Origin: Streptomyces sp. NRRL S-244 | Lineage (GTDB): Bacteria > Actinomycetota > Actinomycetes > Streptomycetales > Streptomycetaceae | Reading direction: 5' to 3' | NCBI RefSeq assembly: GCF_000717915.1 | Contig: NZ_JOCX01000019.1 | Span: forward strand, 44,739 to 108,738 | Length of the DNA stretch: 64,000 bases | Shown here: in pieces, positions 32,858 to 41,598 of the stretch | Layout: each line of letters opens with the position of its first letter | Numbering within the stretch: position 1 is the stretch's first letter | Notes under the pieces: generated by a model | Databases searched by the model: none | What the model saw: only the letters and a program-made list of their open reading frames with translations | Told to the model about the DNA's origin: nothing | Program-made: the position numbers and the translations under genes

Positions 32858-33470
32858 GCGCGCGCAGTCGCGCCACGATCCCGGCGGGGGCCTTGTCCGG
32901 CGAGCCGGCGTCGTAGGGCGGCTGCGGGTCGTACTCGGTCATCAGCTGGACGGTCTGGGCGTACTCGTCGCCGGCGATCCGGCCGAGGAGGCCGAGGCCC
33001 ATGTCGATGCCGGAGGACACCCCGGCGGCGGTGACGTACTTCCCGTCGTACACGACGCGCTCGCCGGTGGGCTCGGCGCCGAAGCCGGGCAGCCGGTCCA
33101 GGTAGAGCCAGTGGCTCGCGGCCCGGCGCCCCTTGAGCAGCCCGGCGGCGGCCAGCAGGAGCGAGCCGGTGCAGACGGAGGTGGTCCAGGTGGTGGTGGC
33201 GTCGACGGTGCGCAGCCAGTCGACGACGGCGGGGTTCTCCATCTCCAGCTCGGGGTGGGGCCCGCCGGGCACGACGACGATGTCGGGCCGGGTCACCTCG
33301 TCGAGCCCCTTGTCGGCGACGAGCGCGAGTGCCCCACTGTCGGTCCGCACCGGCCCGGGCCGCTCCGAGACGAACACGACCTCGGCGTCGGGCAGCCGTC
33401 CGAGGGTGTCGAAGGGCCCGATGGCGTCGAGCGCGGTGAACCGGTCGTAGAGCAGTACGGCGATCTGCAT
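32844..33470 (-). CDS. DJ-1/PfpI family protein
   Basis: 208-residue class I glutamine-amidotransferase-like protein. The nucleophile elbow is TSVCTGSLLLAAAGLL (Cys near residue 100), with the N-terminal IAVLLYDRFTALDAIGPFD and VVPGGPHPELE patterns. This type often resembles isonitrile hydratase or regulatory DJ-1 proteins. AGGAGG four bases before the ATG is a strong ribosome site. The upstream GlxA-type regulator shares the same fold and likely the same transcript. Confidence 0.9.
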   Translation of the reverse strand: MQIAVLLYDRFTALDAIGPFDTLGRLPDAEVVFVSERPGPVRTDSGALALVADKGLDEVTRPDIVVVPGGPHPELEMENPAVVDWLRTVDATTTWTTSVCTGSLLLAAAGLLKGRRAASHWLYLDRLPGFGAEPTGERVVYDGKYVTAAGVSSGIDMGLGLLGRIAGDEYAQTVQLMTEYDPQPPYDAGSPDKAPAGIVARLRALNAR

Positions 33471-33504
33471 GCTTCCTCCTGTACGTGGTCTGTGTGCGGT
33501 GCTG

Positions 33505-33533
33505 TGGTGCTGCGTGTGGTGCTGCGTGTGGTG
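33505..33533. repeat. 12-bp tandem repeat between AraC-type regulator and DJ-1 genes
   Basis: TGGTGCTGCGTG is repeated twice and followed by a partial third copy, in the 77-base spacer between two minus-strand genes. It may be replication slippage or a binding array; nothing further supports a function. Confidence 0.6.
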
Positions 33534-33547
33534 AACCGTCGGAGCGG

Positions 33548-34519
33548 CTACGCGGGGTCGGGGCCGAAGCGGCGGCGGTACTCGGCCGGGGGCTGGCCCA
33601 GGGTTTTCACGAAGGCCCGGCGGAGGGCCTCCGGGGTGCCGTAGCCGCAGGCACGGGAGATCTGGGCGACCCCCTCCCCCGTGTCCTCCAGGAGGCGCCG
33701 CGCGTGCTCGACCCGTACGCGCTCCACGTAGCGGCCGGGCGTCACCCCCGTCTCCGCCTGGAAGGCCCGGGCGAAGTGCCGCGGCGAGAGCCGGGCGCGC
33801 GCCGCCAGGGCCTCGACGCTCAGGTCCGCGCCCGGATGCTCCGTGATCCACTGCTGCACCTCCCGCAGCGGCTCCCGTTGCGCGGTCTGCGCCGCCAGCT
33901 GCGCGCTGAACTGCGCCTGGCTGCCGGGCCTGCGCAGGAACACCACCAGGTGCCGCGCGATGCGCAGCGCCAGCTCCCTGCCGTGGTCCTCCTCCACCAG
34001 CGCCAGCGCGAGGTCGATCCCGGCCGTGACCCCCGCCGAGGTGGCCACCGGGCCGTCCCGTACGTAGATCGGGTCCGGTTCGACGGTCACCGTCGGGTAG
34101 TCCCGGGCCATCTGCTCGCACACGTACCAGTGCGTCGTGGCCCGCCGCCCGTCCAGCAGTCCGGCCTCGGCCAGCAGCAGCCCGCCCGTGCAGACGGACA
34201 CCAGCCGCTCCGCGCCACCCCCGTGCGCGCGGAGCCACTCGGTCAGCCGGGGCTCGAAGTCCCCCCGGTACTGGCCGCCCGGCACCAGCAGCGTGGTGCC
34301 CGCCCCCGGCCGCGCGCCCTCCAGGTCCCCGTCCGGCACCAGCGTGAGACCGCTGCTCGTCCGTACGGGCGCCCCGCCGAGGGAGACCGTGCGGATCGCG
34401 TACCCGGCCCCCGTCCGCTCCGGGAAGCGGCCGACCGCGGCGAACACCTCCACGGGCCCGGTCACGTCCAGGCTCTGCAGGCCGTCGTAGAGGACGACGA
34501 GCACGTATCGCAACGACAT
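33548..34519 (-). CDS. GlxA family regulator (DJ-1 domain plus AraC HTH)
   Basis: 323-residue transcription factor. Residues 1-185 form a DJ-1/PfpI-like domain (VLVVLYDGLQSLDVTGP, SVCTGGLLLAEAGLLDGRRAT). Residues 215-320 form the two helix-turn-helix AraC domain (LSVEALAARARLSPRHFARAF and VAQISRACGYGTPEALRRAF). This is the normal GlxA architecture, usually reacting to small metabolites. The downstream DJ-1 protein is its likely target. It is divergent from the ABC-F gene with a 93-base spacer. Confidence 0.93.
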   Translation of the reverse strand: MSLRYVLVVLYDGLQSLDVTGPVEVFAAVGRFPERTGAGYAIRTVSLGGAPVRTSSGLTLVPDGDLEGARPGAGTTLLVPGGQYRGDFEPRLTEWLRAHGGGAERLVSVCTGGLLLAEAGLLDGRRATTHWYVCEQMARDYPTVTVEPDPIYVRDGPVATSAGVTAGIDLALALVEEDHGRELALRIARHLVVFLRRPGSQAQFSAQLAAQTAQREPLREVQQWITEHPGADLSVEALAARARLSPRHFARAFQAETGVTPGRYVERVRVEHARRLLEDTGEGVAQISRACGYGTPEALRRAFVKTLGQPPAEYRRRFGPDPA

Positions 34520-34597
34520 GACCCCATGGTGTGACGCGGCCGCCGATGGCCGCAATGACGCCCATCCCACCTTTACGGCCATGACCTGCCGCGCGGA

Positions 34598-34612
34598 TAG
34601 GATCGACGGACC
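34598..34612 (+). promoter_or_regulatory. Probable -10 box of the ABC-F gene
   Basis: TAGGAT, a good Streptomyces housekeeping -10, ends ten bases before the ATG. No convincing ribosome site lies between, so the mRNA is probably leaderless or nearly so. A TTTACG at 34572 is a poor -35 with 20-bp spacing. Confidence 0.4.
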
Positions 34613-36250
34613 ATGACTGCAACCCTCGTCGCCAAGAACCTCACCGCCGCGCACGGTGAGCGCACGCTCTTCGCCGATCTCGACCTCGTCGTCGCCCCCG
34701 GCGACGTCATCGGCCTCGTCGGCGTCAACGGCGCCGGAAAGTCCACCCTGCTGCGCCTGCTCGCCGGCCTGGACACGCCCGAGACCGGCGAGCTGCGGCT
34801 CTCCCCGCCCACCGCCGCCGTCGGCCACCTGCCCCAGGAGCCGGAGCGGCGCCCCGAAGAGTCCGTACGGGACTTCCTGGCCCGGCGTACGGGCGTCGCC
34901 GCCGCCCAGGCGGCGCTGGACGCGGCCACCCAGGGCCTGGTCGACGGGACCCCGGGCGCGGACGACGCGTACGCGACGACCCTGGACCAGTGGCTGAACC
35001 TCGGCGGCGCCGACCTCGACGAGCGCGCCCAGGAGGTCGCCGACGAGCTCGGGCTGGCCGTCAGTCTGGACCTGCCGATGACCGCGCTGTCCGGCGGCCA
35101 GGCGGCCCGTGCGGGCCTCGCCTCGCTGCTGCTCTCCCGCTACGACGTCTTCCTGCTCGACGAGCCGACCAACGACCTGGACCTGGAGGGTCTGGAGCGT
35201 CTGGAGCAGTTCGTGAAGGGCCTGCGCGCGGGCACTGTCGTGATCAGCCACGACCGCGAGTTCCTGACCCGGACCGTCACCAAGGTCCTCGAACTCGACC
35301 TGGCGCAGCAGCAGATCAACCTCTACGGCGGCGGCTACGACGCCTACCTGGAGGAGCGCGAGCGGGCCCGTACGCACGCCCGCGAGGAGTACGACGAGTA
35401 CGCGGACAAGCGCTCGGCGCTCGAAGGCCGCGCCCAGATGCAGCGCGGCTGGATGGACAAGGGCGTCAAGAACGCCCGCCGCAAGGCCACGGACAACGAC
35501 AAGATCGGCAAGAAGTTCCGCAGCGAGGCGAGCGAGAAGCAGGCCTCCAAGGCCCGCCAGACGCAGCGCGCCATCGAGCGGCTCGAAGTCGTCGACGAAC
35601 CCCGCAAGGAGTGGGAGCTGCGCATGGAGATCGCGGCGGCGCCGCGCTCCGGCTCGGTCGTCGCGACCCTGAACGAGGCCTCCGTGCGGCGCGGGGACTT
35701 CTCCTTCGGCCCGGCCAGCCTGCAGATCGACTGGGCGGACCGGGTCGCGATCACCGGCGCCAACGGTGCGGGCAAGTCCACGCTCCTCGCCGTCCTCCTC
35801 GGCCGGCTGGTGCCCGACTCCGGTGCGGCCACGCTCGGTTCGGGCGTGCTGGTCGGCGAGGTGGACCAGGCGCGCGGGCTCTTCCTCGGGGACGAGCCGC
35901 TGCTGGAGGCCTTCTGCGCGGCGGTCCCGGAGACCGAGCCGGCCGAAGTACGGACCCTGCTGGCCAAGTTCGGCCTGAAGGCGGTGCACGTACTGCGTCC
36001 GGCGGCCACGCTCTCCCCCGGCGAGCGCACCCGGGCGGCCCTGGCGCTGCTCCAGGGCCGCGGGGTGAACCTGCTGGTGCTCGACGAGCCCACGAACCAC
36101 CTGGACCTGCCAGCGATCGAACAGCTGGAGTCGGCCCTGGACGCGTACGAGGGCACCCTGCTGCTGGTCACCCACGACCGCCGGATGCTGGACGCGGTGC
36201 ACGTGACCCGCCGCCTGGAGGTCGCGGACGGCAAGGTCACCGAGCTCTAG
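34613..36250 (+). CDS. ABC-F family ATPase (ribosome-associated type)
   Basis: 545-residue soluble protein with two ABC domains and no membrane part. Domain 1 has GVNGAGKST, LSGGQAARAGLAS and DEPTNDLDLEG; a charged linker of about 80 residues follows (235-320, rich in KARQTQRAIERL); domain 2 has GANGAGKST, LSPGERTRAAL (Pro for the usual Gly) and DEPTNHLDLPA. ABC-F proteins act on the ribosome in translation or antibiotic protection. Neighbouring genes give no hint of a drug substrate. Confidence 0.94.
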   Translation: MTATLVAKNLTAAHGERTLFADLDLVVAPGDVIGLVGVNGAGKSTLLRLLAGLDTPETGELRLSPPTAAVGHLPQEPERRPEESVRDFLARRTGVAAAQAALDAATQGLVDGTPGADDAYATTLDQWLNLGGADLDERAQEVADELGLAVSLDLPMTALSGGQAARAGLASLLLSRYDVFLLDEPTNDLDLEGLERLEQFVKGLRAGTVVISHDREFLTRTVTKVLELDLAQQQINLYGGGYDAYLEERERARTHAREEYDEYADKRSALEGRAQMQRGWMDKGVKNARRKATDNDKIGKKFRSEASEKQASKARQTQRAIERLEVVDEPRKEWELRMEIAAAPRSGSVVATLNEASVRRGDFSFGPASLQIDWADRVAITGANGAGKSTLLAVLLGRLVPDSGAATLGSGVLVGEVDQARGLFLGDEPLLEAFCAAVPETEPAEVRTLLAKFGLKAVHVLRPAATLSPGERTRAALALLQGRGVNLLVLDEPTNHLDLPAIEQLESALDAYEGTLLLVTHDRRMLDAVHVTRRLEVADGKVTEL

Positions 36251-36257
36251 GGGTCGC

Positions 36258-37031
36258 CTACTGCCCGGCGGGCGCGCGCCGCTTGCGCGCGAGCCTGGCG
36301 GCCACGAAGCCTCGCGGCAGGTGCCGGACGGCGAGCGCGTACGCCTGGTAGCGCCGGCCGGTGATGCTCACCGGCCGGCGCAGGGCCAGGTCGCGCAGCG
36401 CCTTGGCCACCACGGCCTCGGGCTCCAGCCACACCGCCTCGCGCAGCGAGCTGACGTCCATCCCGGCGCGCGCCTGGAACTCGGTGCGGGTGAACCCCGG
36501 GACCACCGCCAGGACCCGGACCCCGTACGGGGCCATGTCCACCCGCAGGGACTCGCTGAACGCGGTGACCCAGGCCTTGGCGGCCCCGTACGTTCCGGTC
36601 GGCAGCAGCCCGGCCACCGAGGAGACGTTCACCACCGCACCCCGGCGGCGGGCGCGCAGCCCGGGCAGCATGGCGTGGGTGAGCCGCAGCGGGACCTTCA
36701 CCAGCAGGTCGAGCAGCCGCTCCTCGTCCTCGACGGGGCTGTACGGGAACGGTGCGGGGAGCCCGAAGCCCGCGTTGTTGACCAGGATGTCCACGGGCCG
36801 GCCCCGGTCGGCGAGCCGCTCGGCGACGGCCGTGCAGTCCGCCGGGTCCAGCAGATCGGCGGGCAGCACCTCGCTGGCCGTGCCGAACTCCCGGCCGAGC
36901 TCCCGGGCCACGGCTTCGAGGCGGTCCTTGTCGCGGGCGACCAGGACCAGCTCGCAGCCCTTGGCCGCGAAGCCGCGTGCGAAGGCGGCGCCGAGTCCGG
37001 CACTGGCCCCGGTGATCAGAACGGTGGTCAA
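36258..37031 (-). CDS. SDR family oxidoreductase
   Basis: 257-residue classical short-chain dehydrogenase. TGASAGLG (NADPH loop), LVNNAGFG, NVSSVAGLLPTGTYGAAKAW with Ser-Tyr-Lys catalytic residues, and the PGFTRTEF loop are all present. The C-terminal basic extension is typical of YqjQ/DltE-like members. The start is a TTG, supported by AAGGAAG about ten bases upstream; no ATG or GTG fits. It converges with the ABC-F gene (7 bases between stops). Confidence 0.92.
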   Translation of the reverse strand: MTTVLITGASAGLGAAFARGFAAKGCELVLVARDKDRLEAVARELGREFGTASEVLPADLLDPADCTAVAERLADRGRPVDILVNNAGFGLPAPFPYSPVEDEERLLDLLVKVPLRLTHAMLPGLRARRRGAVVNVSSVAGLLPTGTYGAAKAWVTAFSESLRVDMAPYGVRVLAVVPGFTRTEFQARAGMDVSSLREAVWLEPEAVVAKALRDLALRRPVSITGRRYQAYALAVRHLPRGFVAARLARKRRAPAGQ

Positions 37032-37046
37032 GAGAGGGTCACTTCC

Positions 37047-38246
37047 TTACGGGGTGTGCGGGCGCTGCGGGGTGAAGTCCGTGGTCGACGGCGATCCGTA
37101 GGCCTGGGCCACGTCGACCAGGAACCGGGCCTCGTCGTCGAGGTCGCCGCCCTCGGCGGAGGTCTGCATCGCGGCGGGCAGCTCCCAGGCCGTGTCCTCC
37201 CCCGGCTGCCCGGGCCGTCCGGCGAGCTTCGCCTGCCGCGCCTCCTTCAGTACGCAGGCCAGCGCGGCCGCGGTGCGCCGCTGCTCGGGGATCCCGTGTC
37301 CGGTGACATGGGTGCGGGCGAGCTCCGGGACGCCCGGGGCGACGTACTCGCCGAGGATCAGGATCGCGTCGCGGGTCTCGATCACCTTGCGGTACACCAG
37401 CAGGTTGCGCGGAACGGGCGGCCACAGAAGCTCCACGACCCGGCCGGCCCGCGGCTTGGTCAGGGCGACGTGCGGGACGGCCTGGACCAGGTCGTGCCAG
37501 AGCGGCCACAGCCGCCAGGCGGTGGCGATGTCGGCGCTCGTGCGGCGCAGCGTGAACAGGGTGGGCACGAGGATCGCGGCGGCCCGCAGCAGTCCGTGCA
37601 GGTTCATCATCAGCGGCAGGGCGGGCACCGCCCAGGTGCTGGCGAACAGGGCCTTGAGCAGGTACGCGAACCAGAACAGGCCGGCGAGCGCGGTGCCGAG
37701 GCCGAACAGCCGCAGCCCGGCGGCCAGTCCCCGGCTCTCGGTGCGGCGGCTGTAGCGCCAGCAGAGGGAGACGCAGGTGACGTTGGCGAGGAGGTGCGCG
37801 GAGATCTGGAACAGCCAGTACGCGAGGGAGGGCACCGGATCGCCCTGCGCCGGGATGGTGTGCGCGGTGTGCGCGGGGGCGGCCGTGTCCAGCACCACGA
37901 GGGTGGTCAGCCAGGCCACCGTGCCCACCCAGGAGGCGAGTTGGAGGGCCCGGCCGCGGGTGGCGGCGGCCACGAAGTAGAGCACGGTGCCCGCGGACAG
38001 CACGCCGATCAGGTTGCGGACGAGGCCGACGGCGTGCGCGTAGTCCGGATCGCGCATCGCGTACGCGATGACGTCCGGGAGGTTCAGGGTCATCGCGGCG
38101 GCGGCGGTGGCGACGGCGAGCCACAGCCCGCGCTGCTGCGGGGAGCGCAGGGCGGCCGGGGCGCGCAGCAGGACCGCGATCCAGAGACAGACGACGCTGG
38201 GCACGGCGAGCGAGTCGCCGAAGGCGGTGAGGTCAGCGGCGTCCAT
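37047..38246 (-). CDS. MAB_1171c-type membrane protein (DUF6545 C-terminus)
   Basis: 399-residue protein with seven predicted membrane segments in the first 240 residues and a soluble C-terminal region of about 150 residues (from IETRDAILILGEYV). This layout matches the MAB_1171c putative-transporter family, which in actinobacteria is typically encoded beside an ImmA/IrrE metallopeptidase. Here its ATG overlaps the peptidase gene by 14 bases. No substrate is known. The pair is best viewed as a signalling or defence-like module of unknown role. Confidence 0.82.
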   Translation of the reverse strand: MDAADLTAFGDSLAVPSVVCLWIAVLLRAPAALRSPQQRGLWLAVATAAAAMTLNLPDVIAYAMRDPDYAHAVGLVRNLIGVLSAGTVLYFVAAATRGRALQLASWVGTVAWLTTLVVLDTAAPAHTAHTIPAQGDPVPSLAYWLFQISAHLLANVTCVSLCWRYSRRTESRGLAAGLRLFGLGTALAGLFWFAYLLKALFASTWAVPALPLMMNLHGLLRAAAILVPTLFTLRRTSADIATAWRLWPLWHDLVQAVPHVALTKPRAGRVVELLWPPVPRNLLVYRKVIETRDAILILGEYVAPGVPELARTHVTGHGIPEQRRTAAALACVLKEARQAKLAGRPGQPGEDTAWELPAAMQTSAEGGDLDDEARFLVDVAQAYGSPSTTDFTPQRPHTP

Positions 38247-38736
38247 GGCTCCCCCGCCCGTAGCCCATGGCGGATTCCAGCCAGGCGAGGGTGCCGCGGG
38301 ATGCCGCGGCCGACTGCGGGCAGGGGCCCGTGGTGCGGATGCGGATCATGCTGGCCAGCATTTCCGCCTCCCGCTCCTGGCTGGTGGTGTAGTTGGTGCG
38401 TCCGAGGACGACCGGGACCTGCCCGTCGTTGTCCTCGGCCTCCAGGGAGTTGTGGCCGAACAGGATGTGCCCGAGCTCGTGGAGCACGATGTGCTCGCGG
38501 TGCAGCGCGGTGGTCTGGGCCTCGTAGAAGACGAAGTCGACGCTGTCGGTGCCCACCCACAGCCCGCAGACCCCGGATTCCGCCGCCTCCTTGGGGAGCG
38601 GGTGGAGGTGGATGGGGCGGCCCCGCTGCTCGGCGATCCGGTTGCACAGCCCTTCGATGGAGAAGGGATGTGTCAGATCCAGATGGCCGAGAATCTTCTC
38701 GCACCGTTTACGGAGGCTGGGTTGCGAGTGGGGCAT
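38233..38736 (-). CDS. ImmA/IrrE family metallopeptidase-like protein
   Basis: 167-residue protein with the zincin motif HELGHILFGH (about residue 88). ImmA/IrrE proteins cleave or regulate repressors. Usually an XRE repressor is encoded alongside; none is seen here, and the coupled partner is a membrane protein. The ATG chosen has GAGGGA five bases upstream; two in-frame ATGs further upstream are less well supported. Confidence 0.85.
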   Translation of the reverse strand: MPHSQPSLRKRCEKILGHLDLTHPFSIEGLCNRIAEQRGRPIHLHPLPKEAAESGVCGLWVGTDSVDFVFYEAQTTALHREHIVLHELGHILFGHNSLEAEDNDGQVPVVLGRTNYTTSQEREAEMLASMIRIRTTGPCPQSAAASRGTLAWLESAMGYGRGSHGRR

Positions 38737-38854
38737 GTGATCCCTCTTCGGACCCTTTCGCGGGCAGCGTCGGTAGGCGTGCGTGGGCGTGGGCATGGCG
38801 TCCTGTGCCTTCAAGGCGGCCTCTGGGAGTGGGGTCCTGAGGGGAGAAACGGAA

Positions 38855-38880
38855 GCCCGCTCGCCACTCGGCGAACGGGC
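38855..38880 (-). terminator. Hairpin terminator after tex
   Basis: GCCCGTTCGCC and GGCGAGCGGGC (minus strand, one G-U pair) form an 11-bp stem with a four-base loop, followed by TTCCGTTTCTCC. It lies about 100 bases after the tex stop and upstream of the ImmA/IrrE gene, so it can separate the two units. A possible minus-strand promoter (TTGCGA, 18 bp, TAGGCA) lies just upstream at 38890-38919. Confidence 0.65.
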
Positions 38881-38983
38881 GTTCCACCATGCCTACAGAT
38901 CTTGTACGGGAGTTCGCAAGGTGTGTGCCCAGGTGGGGTGCCTATTCGGCCATCCCCGGACCGTCCCTGCGGACCCACCCTTC

Positions 38984-41494
38984 TCAGCGCTTGCGGCGCT
39001 CCTCGGGGGCCCCGGTGAGGCCGGCCCGGCGCAGGGCGTCGGCCATCGCGCTGTTGGCCGGGGCCGGGGCGCCGCTGCCGCCCTGGCGCTGTCCTCCCTG
39101 GCGCTGGCCGCCGCCACCCTGCCCCCGGCCCTGACCGCCCTGGCCCTGGCCGCCTTGACGCTGGCCCTGGCCGCCCTGGCCGCCCTGGCCGCCCTGGCCG
39201 CCTTGACCGCCGCCGCGCTGCTGCGGGGGACGGCCACCGCCGCGCCGCTCCTGCCGGTCCTGGCGGTCCTGGCGGTCCTCGCGCTGCCGGGGAGCGCCGC
39301 CCGCCGGGCGGTCGGCCTCGTCCTCCAGCCGCAGCGTCAGCGAGATCCGCTTGCGCGGGATGTCCACGTCCAGGACCTTCACACGGACGATGTCGCCCGG
39401 CTTGACCACGTCCCGCGGGTCCTTGACGAAGTTCTTCGACAGCGCCGAGACGTGGGCCAGCCCGTCCTGGTGGACGCCGATGTCGATGAAGGCGCCGAAC
39501 GCGGCCACGTTCGTGACCACGCCCTCCAGGATCATCCCGGGCGCCAGGTCGCCGATCTTCTCGACGCCCTCCTTGAAGGTGGCCGTCTTGAACGCGGGCC
39601 GCGGGTCGCGGCCCGGCTTCTCCAGCTCGCGCAGGATGTCCGTCACGGTCGGCAGGCCGAAGGCCTCGGTGACGAACTGCTCCGGCCGCAGCGAGCGCAG
39701 CACGCCGGTGTTGCCGATGAGCGCCGCCACGTCGCTGCCGGCCGTCTTGGCCATGCCCCGGACCAGCGGGTACGACTCGGGGTGCACGCTGGAAAAGTCC
39801 AGGGGGTCGTCCCCGCCGCGGATCCGCAGGAAGCCCGCGCACTGCTCGTACGCCTTCGGGCCGAGCCGCGCCACGTCCTTGAGCGCCTTGCGGCTGCGGA
39901 AGGGGCCGTTGTTGTCACGGTGGGCCACGATGTTCTCGGCGAGCCCGCCGCTGATGCCCGACACCCGCGAGAGCAGCGGGGCGGAGGCGGTGTTGACGTC
40001 CACGCCGACGCCGTTCACGCAGTCCTCGACCACCGCGTCGAGCGAGCGCGAGAGCTTCACCTCGGAGAGGTCGTGCTGGTACTGGCCGACGCCGATCGAC
40101 TTGGGGTCGATCTTGACGAGCTCGGCGAGCGGGTCCTGGAGGCGGCGGGCGATGGACACCGCGCCGCGCAGCGACACGTCCATGTCCGGGAGTTCCTGCG
40201 AGGCGAACGCGGAGGCCGAGTACACGGAGGCGCCCGCCTCGGACACCATCACCTTGGTGAGCTTCAGCTCGGGGTGGCGGGTGATCAGGTCCCCGGCGAG
40301 CTTGTCGGTCTCGCGCGAGGCCGTGCCGTTGCCGATGGCGACCAGCTCGACCGCGTGCTCCTTGGCGAGTCGGGCCAGCTTGGCGAGGGCCTCGTCCCAC
40401 TTGTTGGCGGGCACGTGCGGGTAGATCACGTCCGTGGCCACGACCTTGCCGGTGGCGTCCACGACGGCGACCTTCACCCCGGTGCGGAAGCCCGGGTCGA
40501 GGCCGAGCGTGGCCCGGGTGCCGGCCGGGGCGGCGAGCAGCAGGTCGCGCAGGTTGGCGGCGAAGACCCGTACGGCCTCGTCCTCGGCCGCGGCGCGCAG
40601 CCGCATCCGCAGGTCGATGCCGAGGTGCACCTGGATCTTCGTACGCCAGGCCCAGCGGACGGTGTCGGCCAGCCACTTGTCGCCGGGACGGCCGCGGTCG
40701 GCAACGCCGAAGCGGCGCGCGACCATGCCCTCGTACGTGGACGGGCCGGGGGCGGCCGCGTCCTCGGGGGCCTCGGGCTCCAGGGTGAGGTCGAGGACGT
40801 CCTCCTTCTCGCCGCGCAGCATGGCGAGGACGCGGTGCGAGGGCAGCGCGGTGAAGGGCTCGGCGAAGTCGAAGTAGTCGGCGAACTTGGCGCCCGCCTC
40901 CTCCTTGCCCTCGCGGACCTTCGCGGAGAGCCGGCCGCGGCCCCACATGCGCTCGCGCAGCTCGCCGATCAGGTCGGCGTCCTCACCGAAGCGCTCGGTC
41001 AGGATGGCGCGCGCGCCCTCCAGGGCGGCGGCCGGATCGGCGACGCCCTTGTCGGCGTCGACGAACGCGGCCGCGGCGGCGGCCGGTTCCACCGTCGGGT
41101 CGGCCAGCAGGCCGTCGGCGAGCGGCTCCAGGCCGGCCTCACGGGCGATCTGCGCCTTGGTGCGCCGCTTGGGCTTGAACGGGAGGTAGATGTCCTCCAG
41201 CCGGGCCTTGGTGTCGGCCGCGTTGATCCGGGCCTCCAGCTCGGCGTCGAGCTTGCCCTGCTCCCGTACGGAGTCCAGGATCGCCGCGCGCCGGTCCTCC
41301 AGCTCGCGCAGATACCGCAGCCGCTCCTCGAGGGTGCGCAGCTGGGCGTCGTCGAGCATCTCGGTCGCTTCCTTGCGGTAGCGCGCGATGAACGGCACGG
41401 TGGAGCCGCCGTCGAGCAGCTCGACGGCGGCCTTGACCTGCCGCTCCCGTACGCCGAGCTCCTCGGCGATCCTGCCTTCGATGGACATCGTCAC
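38984..41494 (-). CDS. tex: Tex family RNA-binding transcription accessory protein
   Basis: 836-residue Tex homologue. The N-terminal helical region (VRERQVKAAVELLDGGSTVP), the YqgF/RNase H-like domain (LGLDPGFRTGVKVAVVD), HhH motifs (ISGGLAENIVAHRDNNGPF) and a C-terminal S1 RNA-binding domain (GMILEGVVTNVAAFGAFIDIGVHQDGL, about 650-720) occur in family order. An unusual 100-residue tail rich in Gly, Gln and Arg follows. The GTG start gives the MTMSIEGR N-terminus; an ATG two codons later is equally possible. Confidence 0.95.
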   Translation of the reverse strand: MTMSIEGRIAEELGVRERQVKAAVELLDGGSTVPFIARYRKEATEMLDDAQLRTLEERLRYLRELEDRRAAILDSVREQGKLDAELEARINAADTKARLEDIYLPFKPKRRTKAQIAREAGLEPLADGLLADPTVEPAAAAAAFVDADKGVADPAAALEGARAILTERFGEDADLIGELRERMWGRGRLSAKVREGKEEAGAKFADYFDFAEPFTALPSHRVLAMLRGEKEDVLDLTLEPEAPEDAAAPGPSTYEGMVARRFGVADRGRPGDKWLADTVRWAWRTKIQVHLGIDLRMRLRAAAEDEAVRVFAANLRDLLLAAPAGTRATLGLDPGFRTGVKVAVVDATGKVVATDVIYPHVPANKWDEALAKLARLAKEHAVELVAIGNGTASRETDKLAGDLITRHPELKLTKVMVSEAGASVYSASAFASQELPDMDVSLRGAVSIARRLQDPLAELVKIDPKSIGVGQYQHDLSEVKLSRSLDAVVEDCVNGVGVDVNTASAPLLSRVSGISGGLAENIVAHRDNNGPFRSRKALKDVARLGPKAYEQCAGFLRIRGGDDPLDFSSVHPESYPLVRGMAKTAGSDVAALIGNTGVLRSLRPEQFVTEAFGLPTVTDILRELEKPGRDPRPAFKTATFKEGVEKIGDLAPGMILEGVVTNVAAFGAFIDIGVHQDGLAHVSALSKNFVKDPRDVVKPGDIVRVKVLDVDIPRKRISLTLRLEDEADRPAGGAPRQREDRQDRQDRQERRGGGRPPQQRGGGQGGQGGQGGQGGQGQRQGGQGQGGQGRGQGGGGQRQGGQRQGGSGAPAPANSAMADALRRAGLTGAPEERRKR

Positions 41495-41598
41495 GATCGG
41501 GTCCCGCCTGCCTTCGTTTGCACTGGAAGGCTGCCAATTGTGGCAGGTGGCGGTGACGGCGGCCGGGAGCCCCGCGCCCGGTCCTGCGCCCGGCCCCG

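Noticed and set aside
39060..39260. Possible CRISPR-like array because of regular short repeats
   Set aside because: The repeats encode the Gly/Gln tail of Tex in frame; there are no unique spacers or cas genes.
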